Below are positions 25,740-34,578 of a stretch of DNA of 35,009 nt, one piece after another. Both the position numbers and the translations under genes were made by a program. The stretch spans positions 1-35,009 of the forward strand of contig NZ_JACMOO010000343.1 of NCBI RefSeq assembly GCF_014377975.1. The letters run 5' to 3'. Numbering within the stretch: position 1 is the first letter of the stretch; every line of letters starts with the position of its first letter. The notes under the pieces were generated by a model. That model worked only from the letters and a program-made list of their open reading frames with translations, was not told where the DNA came from and did no database searches. Source of the stretch: Ferruginibacter sp. Its GTDB lineage: Bacteria > Bacteroidota > Bacteroidia > Chitinophagales > Chitinophagaceae.

Positions 25740-26479
25740 CAAATTGTTTTGGGTATTGATATTGTAATAGTTAGTAGCATTATCATAAACCGTTTACCGC
25801 CGGAAAAAGAAAAAACTGTCCGAAGGATCTGGATGATAACGGGTATCATTATCCGCAGTTTATTCCTGTTGGCACCTGGCTGGTTGCTAATCCAAGGAGG
25901 CAAAGTTGTTTTTTACAATATTTTATAAATTATTTGATCTTGCAAGCCTTGTACTGTTGGCCGGGGGACCATTTTTAATTTACAAAACGGTAATGGAAAT
26001 ACATCATAAACTGGAGGGTGAAGAGGACAGTTACCAGAACGGTAATAAGCTGACACTTACCATGGGTAAAGCGGTTACACAGATCATGTTGATTGATATG
26101 GTATTTTCGTTTGACAGCATCATCACCGCAGCAGTCACTGCCGATCATGTTGACATTTTGATGGTACCGGTAAAATAGCTATGTTTATTTTGCTTTTATT
26201 CAGCTCCAAAAATTTTTCTGATATAATAAATATCCTTCGCTGAAAATACTGGCCTTGTCGTTTTTAGTAATGATTGGTTTATCGCTGCTGATGAAAGGAT
26301 GGAATGCAGATAAAGCACATGAACTACATTTAAAAAATTATATTTATTGTGAAATGGCATTTTCTTTTTTAGTAGAGATACCAAATATGACCCTGTTGAA
26401 AAGACAAAAGAAACGCCGTGTGGCAGAACTAAACAAACCAACACTAACTCACAGCAGTGTGTTGCATCACGCAAGTTAA
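25740..26479 (+). pseudogene. TerC-family membrane protein, disrupted by three frameshifts
   Basis: Four pieces in order align with one TerC-type protein (Mn/metal-related membrane family). Piece 1 (to the TAA at 25926) reads LGIDIVIV--IIINRLPPEKE and hydrophobic LFLLAPGWLL. Piece 2 (25906-26178) has LVLLAGGPFLIYKTVMEIHHKLEG and QIMLIDMVFSFDSIITA. Piece 3 (about 26178-26243) is a short hydrophobic stretch. Piece 4 (26240-26479) has LKILALSFLVMIGLSLL and IYCEMAFSFLVEIPNM. Reading frames go 0, 1, 0, 2 (position modulo 3), so at least three indels separate the pieces, and the N-terminal residues before LGID run into a stop. The acidic transmembrane motif positions (GID, FSFDS) are still recognisable, so decay is fairly recent. 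Sequencing error could explain one shift, hardly three. Confidence 0.85.
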
Positions 26480-26498
26480 TAATTACTCTGCAATTGCA

Positions 26499-27203
26499 TT
26501 AATGGCTGCAAAGAAGGGCCGCGGCTACAACTCCGGCAGTTTCTGTTCTTAACCTGGTATTTCCTAATGCAACCGGTAAAAAATTATTTTGTATCGCTGC
26601 GGCTATTTCATCCGGGGTAAAATCTCCTTCCGGACCAATACAAACTAACTGATGTGCTGATGAGTTAATGTGTTGGTGAAGTTGCTTCTTTACCCCTTCT
26701 TCGCAGTGCGCAATAATTTTTTGATGAACGGTTGATTGATTAACAAGCTCCATAAATTTTGTAGCCTCGTGTAGTAAAGGCAACCAACATTGCTGAGATT
26801 GTAACATAGCGCTGACCAGTATGTTTTTCATTCTGTCGTGCCTGAAAAATTGCTTTTCTGTACGGCTGCATAACAAAGGGATAATTTCGGTTACACCAAT
26901 TTCTGTAGCCTTTTCAAGAAACCATTCAAAACGGGTGCTGTTTTTTATCAATGAAATAGCAATAGTGATTTTTTTTGCCGGAGGCGACATAACAGTTTCA
27001 GATAATATCTTAACGGCGCATTTCTTTCGGTTATGGTCAATGATCTCCGTGGTAAATAAATTACCCTTTCCATCGGTTAACAATAATTCTTCGCCGTTTT
27101 GCATACGCAAAACCTGTACTGCATGTTTGGATGTTTCTTCGCCTAAAAAAAATTGCGTTGCCCCTGGTTTAATTTCTTGTGTATAAAAAAAAGGAAGTGC
27201 CAT
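26499..27203 (-). CDS. rsmE: 16S rRNA m3U1498 methyltransferase RsmE
   Basis: A 234-residue SPOUT-class methyltransferase that methylates U1498 of 16S rRNA. An N-terminal PUA-like domain (PFFYTQEI through EETSKHAVQVLRMQNGEELLLTDGKGN) is followed by the knotted domain with SLIKNSTRFEWFLEKATEIGVTEIIPLLCSRTE, IGPEGDFTPDEI and the SAM-binding knot LGNTRLRTETAGVVAA. The sequence is complete and of family length. It is convergent with the TerC remnant, 20 bases away. The start at 27203 (MALPFFYT) is typical. Confidence 0.95.
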   Translation of the reverse strand: MALPFFYTQEIKPGATQFFLGEETSKHAVQVLRMQNGEELLLTDGKGNLFTTEIIDHNRKKCAVKILSETVMSPPAKKITIAISLIKNSTRFEWFLEKATEIGVTEIIPLLCSRTEKQFFRHDRMKNILVSAMLQSQQCWLPLLHEATKFMELVNQSTVHQKIIAHCEEGVKKQLHQHINSSAHQLVCIGPEGDFTPDEIAAAIQNNFLPVALGNTRLRTETAGVVAAALLCSH

Positions 27204-27312
27204 TTAGCTAATTTTTTTGTTGATTAACTCAGGGTTTCTTCCACTGCAGATAAATGAATAAACAACAATTTATTTTTCTTTGACCTTAAAATATTGAGCT
27301 AAGAAAAGTATT

Positions 27313-27426
27313 TTAAAATAGCTCTTCTAAAGTTTTTCGTGTTATAAGAATATACCATTCAATCATTTCAAAAAAAACTAATCTTACATCATCCGCAATA
27401 ATGGATTCAATATTTATATTTTTCGT
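27313..27426 (-). pseudogene. Possible remnant of a ParE/RelE-like toxin N-terminus
   Basis: A 37-codon open stretch ending in TAA reads (in part) SIIADDVRLVFFEMIEWY followed by TRKTLEELF. The spacing A-DVRL-FFE-IEWY---------LEE-F is like the first half of ParE-type toxins (A---L-E---WYE----GLG--F). The second half of such a protein (about 50 residues) is absent and there is no clear start. It directly follows, on the same strand, another broken coding stretch that could have been the antitoxin. Low-confidence homology by eye. Confidence 0.35.
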
Positions 27427-27652
27427 TCATTATTTTTAATATTCATCCAGACTGCAGCTTGTGTTTCTACCTGCAGTTTGGCCAGCCCCCTTTTTTCAAT
27501 TCCTTCAAGTCTCCATCAGATAATACCTAATCTTTGGCAACATTTCTGTAACTGCCCGGAATGGTGTCAAAGGCTTCCAATACTTTTTCGTCATCAATGC
27601 TATCAGGTGTTTAGTGCAGTTTTTGTTTTATTGATGTGGCTATTGGTTGCAT
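27414..27652 (-). pseudogene. Broken small ORF, possibly a dead antitoxin
   Basis: From an ATG at 27652 one frame reads MQPIATSIKQKLH, stop, TPDSIDDEKVLEAFDTIPGS, YRNVAKD, stop, VLSDGDLKELKK; after a frame change near the GGGGGC run it continues LAKLQVETQAAVWMNIKNNE to a TAA at 27414-27416. Two in-frame stops and a shift make it non-functional as one protein, but the composition and continuity look like former coding sequence of about 79 residues. I cannot name the family. The 543-base gap (27204-27746) otherwise holds nothing else I can support. Confidence 0.45.
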
Positions 27653-27746
27653 AGTTTACTTTTTCTGTAAATTTAAATTAAAAATTACCGGCTGTAGCCA
27701 TTGGGTTTTCCGTATAATTATTCATTATCCATTAAAAAATTATGTA

Positions 27747-29306
27747 TTAAAAAGGTGCATCGTCATCAAATGCCCCATCATTCATTTTACTACCTTTCTG
27801 GATATATAATTTTGCGCCGCCATCATCATCACTTTTAACCGGCCTGAAATTACCCCCCGGAATGCCCCCGCCAAAATCATCACCACCCTCATTATCTTCC
27901 ACAAATTTTTGAATATGCAGTAAGGCTCTTAACTTAATGGTATCAAGGCTACCGTTTCTGTGTTTGGCAATCTTTACATAGGTTTCGCCCTTGTTACTTT
28001 CGCCATGTTCATTAGCGGTAATATCATAGTATTCGGGGCGGTATAAAAACATTACCATATCCGCATCCTGTTCAATGGCACCTGATTCACGTAAATCACT
28101 CAACTGCGGAATTTTAGCACCTTCCTTTCTTTTTTCTACTTCCCGGCTTAACTGACTTAATGCAATAATGGGTACTTGTAACTCTTTGGCCAACCCTTTC
28201 AAATCTCTTGAAATACTGCTGATTTCCTGCTCCCTGTTGCCATTTTTATTGTTGCCGCCACCACTCATCAATTGCAGGTAATCTATAATGATCAAACCAA
28301 GATTGTGTTTGTTTTTTAGTCTGCGGCATTTAGCCCTTAACTCAAAAATATTTAAGGCTGCAGTATCGTCAATAAAAATTGGGGCGTTGCTAAGGCGTTC
28401 AATTCCCTGCTTGTACAATTGTTTCATTTCGTGCTCCTCCAGTTTACCACGGTTTATTTTCTCCAGCCATATTCCACTTTCAGCACTTAAAATACGTTGT
28501 ACCAACTGGCCTGCACTCATTTCTAAACTAAAAAATGCCACTGCTGTTGGCTTTGTGGGATGCAATGCGGCAGTGCGGGCAAGGTTCAGCGCAAAGGCAG
28601 TTTTACCAACGGAAGGTCTTGCTGCCAATACAATAAGATCAGTTGGCTGCCAGCCATACGTTAATTTATCAAGCGATGGAAAGCCACTGGGAACACCGGT
28701 GAGGTCTTCATCCCGGTTACGCATATCCTCAATGCGCTGAATGGTTTTTACCAGCACCGTATTGATATCATCGAAATTTTTACGCAGATGGCTGTTCGTT
28801 ATTTCAAACAATTTACTTTCTGCGTCATCCAGCAAATCAAATACGTCGGTGCTGTCTTCATAAGCATCGCCAATTATTTCACCGCTGATTCTAATCAGTT
28901 CCCGTTGTATAAATTTCTGCAGTACAATTCTGGAGTGGGCTTCAATATTGGCCGAAGAAACAACTGCATTGGTTAATTTTGATACATAATACGGCCCTCC
29001 TACCAGGTCCAGCTCTTCTTTAAATTTTAATTCTTCCACCACAGTCAGCAAATCTATCGGCATACTTTTTTGTGCCAATGAAATCATTGATTTAAAAATC
29101 CGCTGATTGGCTTCAACATAAAAACATTCCGCTTTTAAAATTTCTATCACTGTATCAAATGCACTTTTTTCGAGCATAATGGCTCCAAGAACAGCCTCTT
29201 CCAAATCTTTCGACTGAGGAGGTACTTTTCCAAAAACCATATTTCCCATGTCCAGGGAAGGTTTTCTTCTCACTTTTCTATCTTTATTCAGGTTAGTCAA
29301 CTCCAT
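27747..29306 (-). CDS. dnaB: Replicative DNA helicase DnaB
   Basis: The 519-residue hexameric helicase of the replication fork. The N-terminal domain ([19 protein letters not shown], about 29-47) interacts with primase. A linker helix is followed by the RecA-like domain with Walker A ARPSVGKT (229-236), FFSLEMS (about 258-264), Walker B [11 protein letters not shown] (339-349), the Q/R region [29 protein letters not shown] and the arginine-finger segment KHRNG. The last ~50 residues are Gly/Asp-rich and acidic, as in other Bacteroidota DnaB proteins. The upstream gap contains a cluster of DnaA boxes, which may regulate this gene or be an origin. No intein or insertion is seen. Confidence 0.96.
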   Translation of the reverse strand: [519 protein letters not shown]

Positions 29307-29485
29307 TTTTTTGTTCTAATTAATCGTAATTGGTAAGGTTGATTTTGATACGTCGTTTTGTTGAATCAGATAGTGTTGCCAAATTTGAAAACCTGATAAC
29401 AACTGATACTTCCATTTTATATTTTTTTGTTCTCTAACCAAAAAAATATTGCAGGGCGGCTAAGATAAAGTCAATTTCCTTACCG

Positions 29486-29630
29486 TTATCCACATTATAA
29501 TGTCACCAACTTTTTATGTTGATTTTCCACAGCAAATTCACATACAAAAATAGCTTATTAACGGCTTATACACAGGTTTATTAACAGCTAAAAATCAAAT
29601 GCAGCCGCGTTGCGTAACAATTTATTAACA
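29486..29630 (+). other. DnaA-box cluster between dnaB and pheT (candidate origin or DnaA-controlled region)
   Basis: All on the plus strand: TTATCCACA (29486-29494) and TTATACACA (29566-29574) match TTATNCACA perfectly, and TTTTCCACA (29523-29531) has one mismatch. TTATTAACA at 29578-29586 and 29622-29630 are one-mismatch relatives, and TTATTAAC occurs a third time at 29555-29562. A perfect 12-base palindrome, ACATTATAATGT, overlaps the first box (29492-29503). Flanks are AT-rich (29400-29460 and 29640-29740). The gap of 498 bases (29307-29804) has no gene, and the genes point away from it on both sides. DnaA binding is inferred from the motif only. Confidence 0.5.
29545..29552 (-). promoter_or_regulatory. 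Possible -7 box (TATTTTTG) for dnaB within the DnaA-box cluster
   Basis: On the minus strand TATTTTTG fits TAnnTTTG exactly. It lies about 240 bases upstream of the dnaB start, so the transcript would cross two of the DnaA boxes. No -33 TTG is evident; tentative. Confidence 0.25.
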
Positions 29631-29769
29631 TACCGTTGCCCTCACTTTTATTTTTCTTCACCGAGGGTAAGTTTTTTTTTACTTGTTTTATTAAGCATGA
29701 ATGAGTAATTTTTTTAGGCTGGTTTTTTAATACAATCCATCCCTTATTTCATCCTTAACTGTCAATTGC

Positions 29770-29777
29770 TATCTTTG
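29770..29777 (+). promoter_or_regulatory. Bacteroidota -7 box (TATCTTTG) for pheT
   Basis: TATCTTTG matches TAnnTTTG exactly, 27 bases upstream of the pheT ATG at 29805. It also argues against the upstream TTG start at 29766, which lies before the box. Confidence 0.65.
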
Positions 29778-29804
29778 CGAATCTCAATAATTAATCATTT
29801 ATCA

Positions 29805-32231
29805 ATGACTATTAGTTACAACTGGCTTAGCGAATACTTACCGGAAAAAATAGAACCGGAAAAATTAAGTAAAATTCTTACTTCGATAGGACTGGAAGTG
29901 GAGAGCATGGAAAAATACGAGGAATTAAAAGGTGGTCTGGAAGGATTGGTAACCGGTGAGATATTGGAATGCACCAAACATCCCGATGCGGATAAATTAA
30001 GCCTTACCAAAGTTGATATTGGTACAGACACTACATTACAGATTGTATGCGGCGCACCAAATGTAGCGGTAGGCCAAAAAGTAGTGGTAGCAATGGTTGG
30101 CGCAACCATCTATCCGTTTAATGGTGAACCAATGACAATGAAAAAAGCAAAAATTCGTGGGCTGGAAAGTTATGGTATGATTTGCGCCGAAGACGAAATT
30201 GGGTTAAATGATAACCATGCCGGTATACTTGTTTTACCCGCCGACACTAAAGTGGGTATTGCCGCTGCTGCTTATTTTGGAACATATACCGACATTATTT
30301 TTGAGATAGGACTTACACCCAACCGGATGGATGCTATGAGTCATCTTGGCGTAGCGAAGGATGTTTGTGCATGGTCAACACATCATACAAAAAAAAATAC
30401 CCAGGTAAAATCTCCTTTTAAAAATACTTTTAAACCAGATAAACAGGGATTACCGGTGGAGGTTATTATTGAGAATAGCGCTGCGTGCGAACGGTATGCC
30501 GGGGTAAGCATACGGGGTATTACTATTGCAGAAAGCCCCAAATGGTTACAGCAAAAATTAAAAAGCATTGGTCTGCGGCCCATCAATAATATAGTGGATA
30601 TTACTAATTTTATTTTGCATGAAACGGGACAGCCCTTACATGCTTTTGATGCGGATATGATTACCGGTAATAAAGTAATTATAAAAAATTTGCCGGGGGG
30701 CACTCCTTTTACAACATTGGATAATAAAGAAAGGAAATTATCAGCAGAAGACCTGGTGATTTGCAATGAAACAGAAGCCATGTGCATAGCAGGTGTGTAT
30801 GGAGGCGTACAAAGTGGTGTTACAACGGCCACAAAAAATATCTTTTTAGAAAGTGCCTGGTTTAACCCGGCTAGTATTCGCACAACGTCTTTCCGGCATG
30901 GATTGCGTACGGATGCAGCCACCCGTTTTGAGAAAGGAGTTGATATAAGTAATACGGTAAATGTGCTGAAAAGGGCTGCGGTGATGATAAAGGAAATTGC
31001 CGGTGGCGAAATAGCTTCAGATATTACCGACATTTATCCTAATCCAAAACACAAAACCGAAGTAGCCATAAAATACCATTATTTAAAAAAATTAAGCGGT
31101 AAAAATTATCATGGCGATACCATTAAAAATATTTTAACCGGACTTGGATTTGAGATCATTAAAGAAGGGTTAGATGATATTCGTGTAGCCGTTCCGTTTA
31201 GTAAGCCAGATATCAGTATCCCTGCGGATATTGTGGAAGAGATCATGCGGATTGATGGACTGGACAATGTAGAAATTCCAGCAGTAATCAGTATTTCGCC
31301 TGCTGTTGAAACGCTTGCTCAGGAAGCCGCATATAAAGAAAAGGTTGCTGCTTACCTTGCAGCCACAGGTTTCAATGAAATTTTTACCAACAGTATTACC
31401 AACGCAGCTTATTACAGTGAAGCGGTTTTGGAATCTACTGTAAAAATGATCAACAGCCTGAGTGCGGACCTAAATGTGCTAAGACCCCAAATGATGGAAA
31501 CAGGGCTGGAAAGTATTGCCTACAATTTAAACCGCCGCAACAGTAACCTGCAACTCTTTGAATTTGGTAAAACCTATCATACAAATGGTATAGGAAAATA
31601 TAGTGAGCAGCAACACATTAGTATTTATATTACAGGTAAAAAAAATGAAGACGGATGGAAAGGCAAGGGAGAAAAAGCTGATTTCTATTTTGCAAAAGCA
31701 ATCTGTGAAAAAATTACAACCTTGCTGGGCCTTGCCATAACTACTTACACAAGGGAGGTGAATGATAAGTTGGATAGCTGCGTGAAAGCATCCATAAATA
31801 ATGATATGATAGCCACTATTGGATTAGTAAATAAAAAAGTGCTGGAACGTTTTGATATTAAACAACCCGTTTTATGCCTGGATATTGATTGGGATAAAAT
31901 AATACTATTGAACAAATCGCACAAAATATCTTTCAAAGAGATTTCAAAATTTCCTGCAGTACAACGCGATCTTTCAATTGTGGTAGATAAAGCGCTTAAA
32001 TATGAGCAGGTAGAAAAAGCAACCTTGGCTGCCAGATTAAATAAATTAACTTCCGTTAACTTGTTTGATGTTTTTGAAAGTGACAAACTGGGTGCTAATA
32101 AAAAATCGATGGCCATTAGTTTTACTTTTTTGGATGAAGAAAAGACTATGACAGATAAGGATATTGATGGAATGATGAACAGGATTATTACCTGTTATGA
32201 AAAAGAATTGCAGGCAGAAATAAGGAAATAG
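29805..32231 (+). CDS. pheT: Phenylalanyl-tRNA synthetase beta subunit
   Basis: An 808-residue beta chain of the alpha2-beta2 PheRS, which charges tRNA-Phe. Domain order: N-terminal MTISYNWLSEYLPE and an EMAP-like tRNA-binding domain (GEILECTKHPDADKL through VVCGAPN-like VCGAPNVAVGQKV, about 40-150), the B3/B4 editing-type region (RPINNIVDITNFILHETGQPLHAFDADMI, about 260-300), the B5 domain (about 400-475), a catalytic-like core (DIVEEIMRIDGLDNVE onwards) and the C-terminal FDX-ACB anticodon-binding domain (FPAVQRDLSIVVD to the end). Start at 29805 follows the family; the longer TTG start is rejected because a -7 box lies after it. pheS is not in the window. Confidence 0.96.
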   Translation: MTISYNWLSEYLPEKIEPEKLSKILTSIGLEVESMEKYEELKGGLEGLVTGEILECTKHPDADKLSLTKVDIGTDTTLQIVCGAPNVAVGQKVVVAMVGATIYPFNGEPMTMKKAKIRGLESYGMICAEDEIGLNDNHAGILVLPADTKVGIAAAAYFGTYTDIIFEIGLTPNRMDAMSHLGVAKDVCAWSTHHTKKNTQVKSPFKNTFKPDKQGLPVEVIIENSAACERYAGVSIRGITIAESPKWLQQKLKSIGLRPINNIVDITNFILHETGQPLHAFDADMITGNKVIIKNLPGGTPFTTLDNKERKLSAEDLVICNETEAMCIAGVYGGVQSGVTTATKNIFLESAWFNPASIRTTSFRHGLRTDAATRFEKGVDISNTVNVLKRAAVMIKEIAGGEIASDITDIYPNPKHKTEVAIKYHYLKKLSGKNYHGDTIKNILTGLGFEIIKEGLDDIRVAVPFSKPDISIPADIVEEIMRIDGLDNVEIPAVISISPAVETLAQEAAYKEKVAAYLAATGFNEIFTNSITNAAYYSEAVLESTVKMINSLSADLNVLRPQMMETGLESIAYNLNRRNSNLQLFEFGKTYHTNGIGKYSEQQHISIYITGKKNEDGWKGKGEKADFYFAKAICEKITTLLGLAITTYTREVNDKLDSCVKASINNDMIATIGLVNKKVLERFDIKQPVLCLDIDWDKIILLNKSHKISFKEISKFPAVQRDLSIVVDKALKYEQVEKATLAARLNKLTSVNLFDVFESDKLGANKKSMAISFTFLDEEKTMTDKDIDGMMNRIITCYEKELQAEIRK

Positions 32232-32282
32232 GCCGTATTTTAACAAGCGGCACGAAAATGTTATAATTTTTCAACAATAATT

Positions 32283-32570
32283 ATGGCAGCAATAGAAGAA
32301 TATATCAGCAGGATAAACCATAAACTGCAGCAATTGCTGAAGCAATACCAGTTTTTGCAAAAAGAAAATGAAAAGCTGCGGTTGACTGTAACAAACCTTC
32401 AATCTGCAAGGGAACAGGAAATGGAAAAAATAAACCAGCTGGAACAGCAGGTAAGTATTTTAAAATCATCCATTGGGCAAATGGACGAGCAGGATAAAAA
32501 GGTATTTGAAAAACAGATCAATCAATACATTAAAGAAATTGATAAATGTATCGGTTTATTAAGTGAATAG
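32283..32570 (+). CDS. Small coiled-coil protein between pheT and zapA
   Basis: A 95-residue protein with no signal peptide or membrane helix. Nearly the whole length is predicted coiled coil by eye: heptads with Leu/Ile at a/d in INHKLQQLLKQYQFLQKE, LRLTVTNLQ and INQLEQQVSILKSSI, rich in Gln, Glu and Lys. A short amphipathic helix ends the protein (KCIGLLSE). It lies 51 bases after pheT and its stop is four bases before the zapA ATG, so both are surely cotranscribed. Size and shape recall ZapB of E. coli, a coiled coil that binds ZapA, but sequence homology is not evident. I infer a cell-division partner for ZapA; a generic coiled coil is the alternative. Confidence 0.8.
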   Translation: MAAIEEYISRINHKLQQLLKQYQFLQKENEKLRLTVTNLQSAREQEMEKINQLEQQVSILKSSIGQMDEQDKKVFEKQINQYIKEIDKCIGLLSE

Positions 32571-32574
32571 AAAT

Positions 32575-32856
32575 ATGTCAGAACTCATTCCCATCAATAT
32601 TGTAATTGGCGATAGAACCTACCGCATAAAAACGCTTGCAAAAGACGAAGAAGTGATCCGCCGCACCTTAAAAACCGTTAACGATAAAATAATAGAATTT
32701 AAAACCCAGTTTGGTGGTAAAGACATGCAGGATTATATAGCCATGGTAATGATATGGTATGCCACACTTGCAAACACAGACAGTAACCCGGTACTGGAAA
32801 AAGAAGTAACAGATGCTTTGTTAAAAATGGAGTTGGCCATTGATAAAGCATTGTAA
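32575..32856 (+). CDS. zapA: Cell division protein ZapA
   Basis: A 93-residue ZapA family protein that bundles FtsZ filaments at the division site. Features: N-terminal strand-loop LIPINIVIGDRTYRIKTLAKDEEVIRRTLKTVNDKI (shown as IPINIVIGDRTYRI and DEEVIRR), then a helix with the DYIAMVMIWYAT segment in place of the family's A---AL---, and a C-terminal helix for tetramer coiled coil. Length fits the family. I use the ATG at 32575; the in-frame GTG at 32563 overlaps the upstream gene and adds only four residues. In many bacteria zapA is near RNA or division genes; here it follows the coiled-coil gene and precedes rny. Confidence 0.88.
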   Translation: MSELIPINIVIGDRTYRIKTLAKDEEVIRRTLKTVNDKIIEFKTQFGGKDMQDYIAMVMIWYATLANTDSNPVLEKEVTDALLKMELAIDKAL

Positions 32857-32905
32857 ATTACTTAAATAACGCCTTTAAGCACTCTCCAACTCTGCAAAAA
32901 ATCAT

Positions 32906-32913
32906 TATCTTCG
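32906..32913 (+). promoter_or_regulatory. Possible -7 box (TATCTTCG) for rny
   Basis: TATCTTCG is one base off TAnnTTTG and lies 81 bases before the rny ATG, in the 138-base gap after zapA. A second candidate, TATCTTTTTG, starts at 32919. Either would give rny its own promoter. Confidence 0.4.
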
Positions 32914-32994
32914 CTGACTATCTTTTTGCCTTACCAGTTATGGGCACAGAAGTATATATCAGATTGTGAACCGTTTTAAAACAAAAAATTATCA

Positions 32995-34560
32995 ATGGAA
33001 CCAACCATAATTTACGTCATCGTTGGTGCAGCAGCCTTAGTTACCGGCACTGTACTGGGCAAAATCATCTTTGCCAAAAATACCAAAAAACAAGTAGAAG
33101 AAGCTGAACAGCAATCAAAATTAATTTTAAAAGAAGCTGAATTTACAGCCGAAAATTTAAAGAAAGAAAAGGAACTGGATGCCAAGGAGAAGTTTGTGCA
33201 AATGAAAGCAACGCATGAAAAAGACGTGATGCAGCGCAATCAAAAAATTATAGATGCAGAAAATCGTATTAAACAAAAAGAACAAGGCATTAACCAAAAA
33301 GAAGGCAATCTTGAAAAGCAGGTAAAAGAAAACGAAGCCATAAAAGAAACGCTTAACAGGCAGATAGAAGTCGTAAATTCCAAACGCACCGAACTGGAAA
33401 AACACCAGGAAGAACATATCCGCCGCCTGGAAAAAGTGGCAGGATTATCTGCGGAAGATGCAAAAGCTCAATTGATTGAAAGTCTTAAACAGGAAGCACA
33501 CACAAAGGCATTGGTAATACAGCAGGAAATTATTGAAGAGGCAAAATTAAAAGCCAATAAAGAGGCCCGCAAAATTGTAATTCAAACCATTCAGCGTACG
33601 GCTGCAGAGCAGGCTATTGAAAATTCTATTACCGTATTTAACCTGGAAAGTGACGAAATAAAAGGCTCCATCATTGGCCGGGAAGGCCGCAATATTAGGG
33701 CCATCGAAGCCGCTACAGGCGTAGATTTGATTGTTGATGATACTCCTGAAGCCATCGTGTTATCATCTTTTGATCCGTTGCGCAGAGAAATTGCCCGTTT
33801 ATCATTACAGCGGCTGGTAGCCGATGGCCGTATTCACCCTGCCCGTATTGAGGAAGTGGTAGAAAAAACCAAAAAACAGTTAGATGACCAGGTAATGGAA
33901 ATAGGCGAACGTACGGCCATGGAACTGGGCGTGCATGGTCTGCATAAGGAATTGGTAAGAATGGTAGGGCGCATGCGCTTCCGTTCATCCTACGGGCAAA
34001 ACCTGTTAATGCACAGTCGCGAAACCGCTAATTTATGTTCTATCATGGCGGCTGAGCTGGGCATGAATCCTAAATTAGCTAAACGTGCCGGTTTATTGCA
34101 TGATATTGGCAAGGTACCCGATGAAGAAACAGAATTGAGCCATGCGTTATTGGGCGCCAAACTAGCTGAAAAATATGGTGAAAACCCGGCGGTAGTAAAT
34201 GCCATTGGAGCTCACCACGATGAAATGGAAATGCAATATGTAATTTCTCCCATAATACAAGCTTGCGATGCAATTAGTGGCGCAAGACCGGGTGCAAGAA
34301 GGGAAATTATGCAGCAGTACATTCAACGTATAAAGGACCTTGAAAATTTAGCACAAGCTTACCAGGGCGTTGAAAAAGCTTATGCAATACAGGCTGGCAG
34401 AGAGTTACGTGTAATTGTAGAAGCAGATAAAGTAAGTGATAGCGATAGCGACAAACTAAGTTTTGAGATAGCACAAAAGATACAAACTGAAATGACCTTT
34501 CCAGGACAAATAAAAGTTACCGTGATCAGAGAGAAAAGGGCAGTAAATATTGCAAGGTGA
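32995..34560 (+). CDS. rny: Ribonuclease Y
   Basis: A 521-residue membrane-anchored endoribonuclease that starts mRNA decay in many bacteria. One N-terminal transmembrane helix (about 5-27, [18 protein letters not shown]) is followed by a long charged coiled coil (about 30-200), a KH domain with [15 protein letters not shown] (from 224), and an HD domain. In the HD domain the metal-binding His-Asp pair is H369-D370 in [12 protein letters not shown], with GAHHDEME downstream and SRETANLCS upstream. The C-terminal [14 protein letters not shown] and [16 protein letters not shown] complete the family. Length is normal. It ends an apparent pheT-coiled-coil-zapA-rny run and is followed by a strong terminator. 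Confidence 0.97.
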   Translation: MEPTIIYVIVGAAALVTGTVLGKIIFAKNTKKQVEEAEQQSKLILKEAEFTAENLKKEKELDAKEKFVQMKATHEKDVMQRNQKIIDAENRIKQKEQGINQKEGNLEKQVKENEAIKETLNRQIEVVNSKRTELEKHQEEHIRRLEKVAGLSAEDAKAQLIESLKQEAHTKALVIQQEIIEEAKLKANKEARKIVIQTIQRTAAEQAIENSITVFNLESDEIKGSIIGREGRNIRAIEAATGVDLIVDDTPEAIVLSSFDPLRREIARLSLQRLVADGRIHPARIEEVVEKTKKQLDDQVMEIGERTAMELGVHGLHKELVRMVGRMRFRSSYGQNLLMHSRETANLCSIMAAELGMNPKLAKRAGLLHDIGKVPDEETELSHALLGAKLAEKYGENPAVVNAIGAHHDEMEMQYVISPIIQACDAISGARPGARREIMQQYIQRIKDLENLAQAYQGVEKAYAIQAGRELRVIVEADKVSDSDSDKLSFEIAQKIQTEMTFPGQIKVTVIREKRAVNIAR

Positions 34561-34578
34561 TATTATTTTTTAATTGAT

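Noticed and set aside
29307..29804. Calling the dnaB-pheT gap a definite replication origin
   Set aside because: dnaA is not in the window, gene orientation to the left does not favour it, and skew or coverage cannot be computed here; kept as a candidate only.
30383..31033. 216-codon open frame on the minus strand inside pheT
   Set aside because: It is fully antisense to conserved PheRS beta sequence and its protein has no recognisable features; a compositional shadow.
32857..32994. Gap after zapA considered for a 6S RNA gene, as found next to zapA in Proteobacteria
   Set aside because: Only 138 bases, already holding the likely rny promoter, and no long hairpin with a central bubble.
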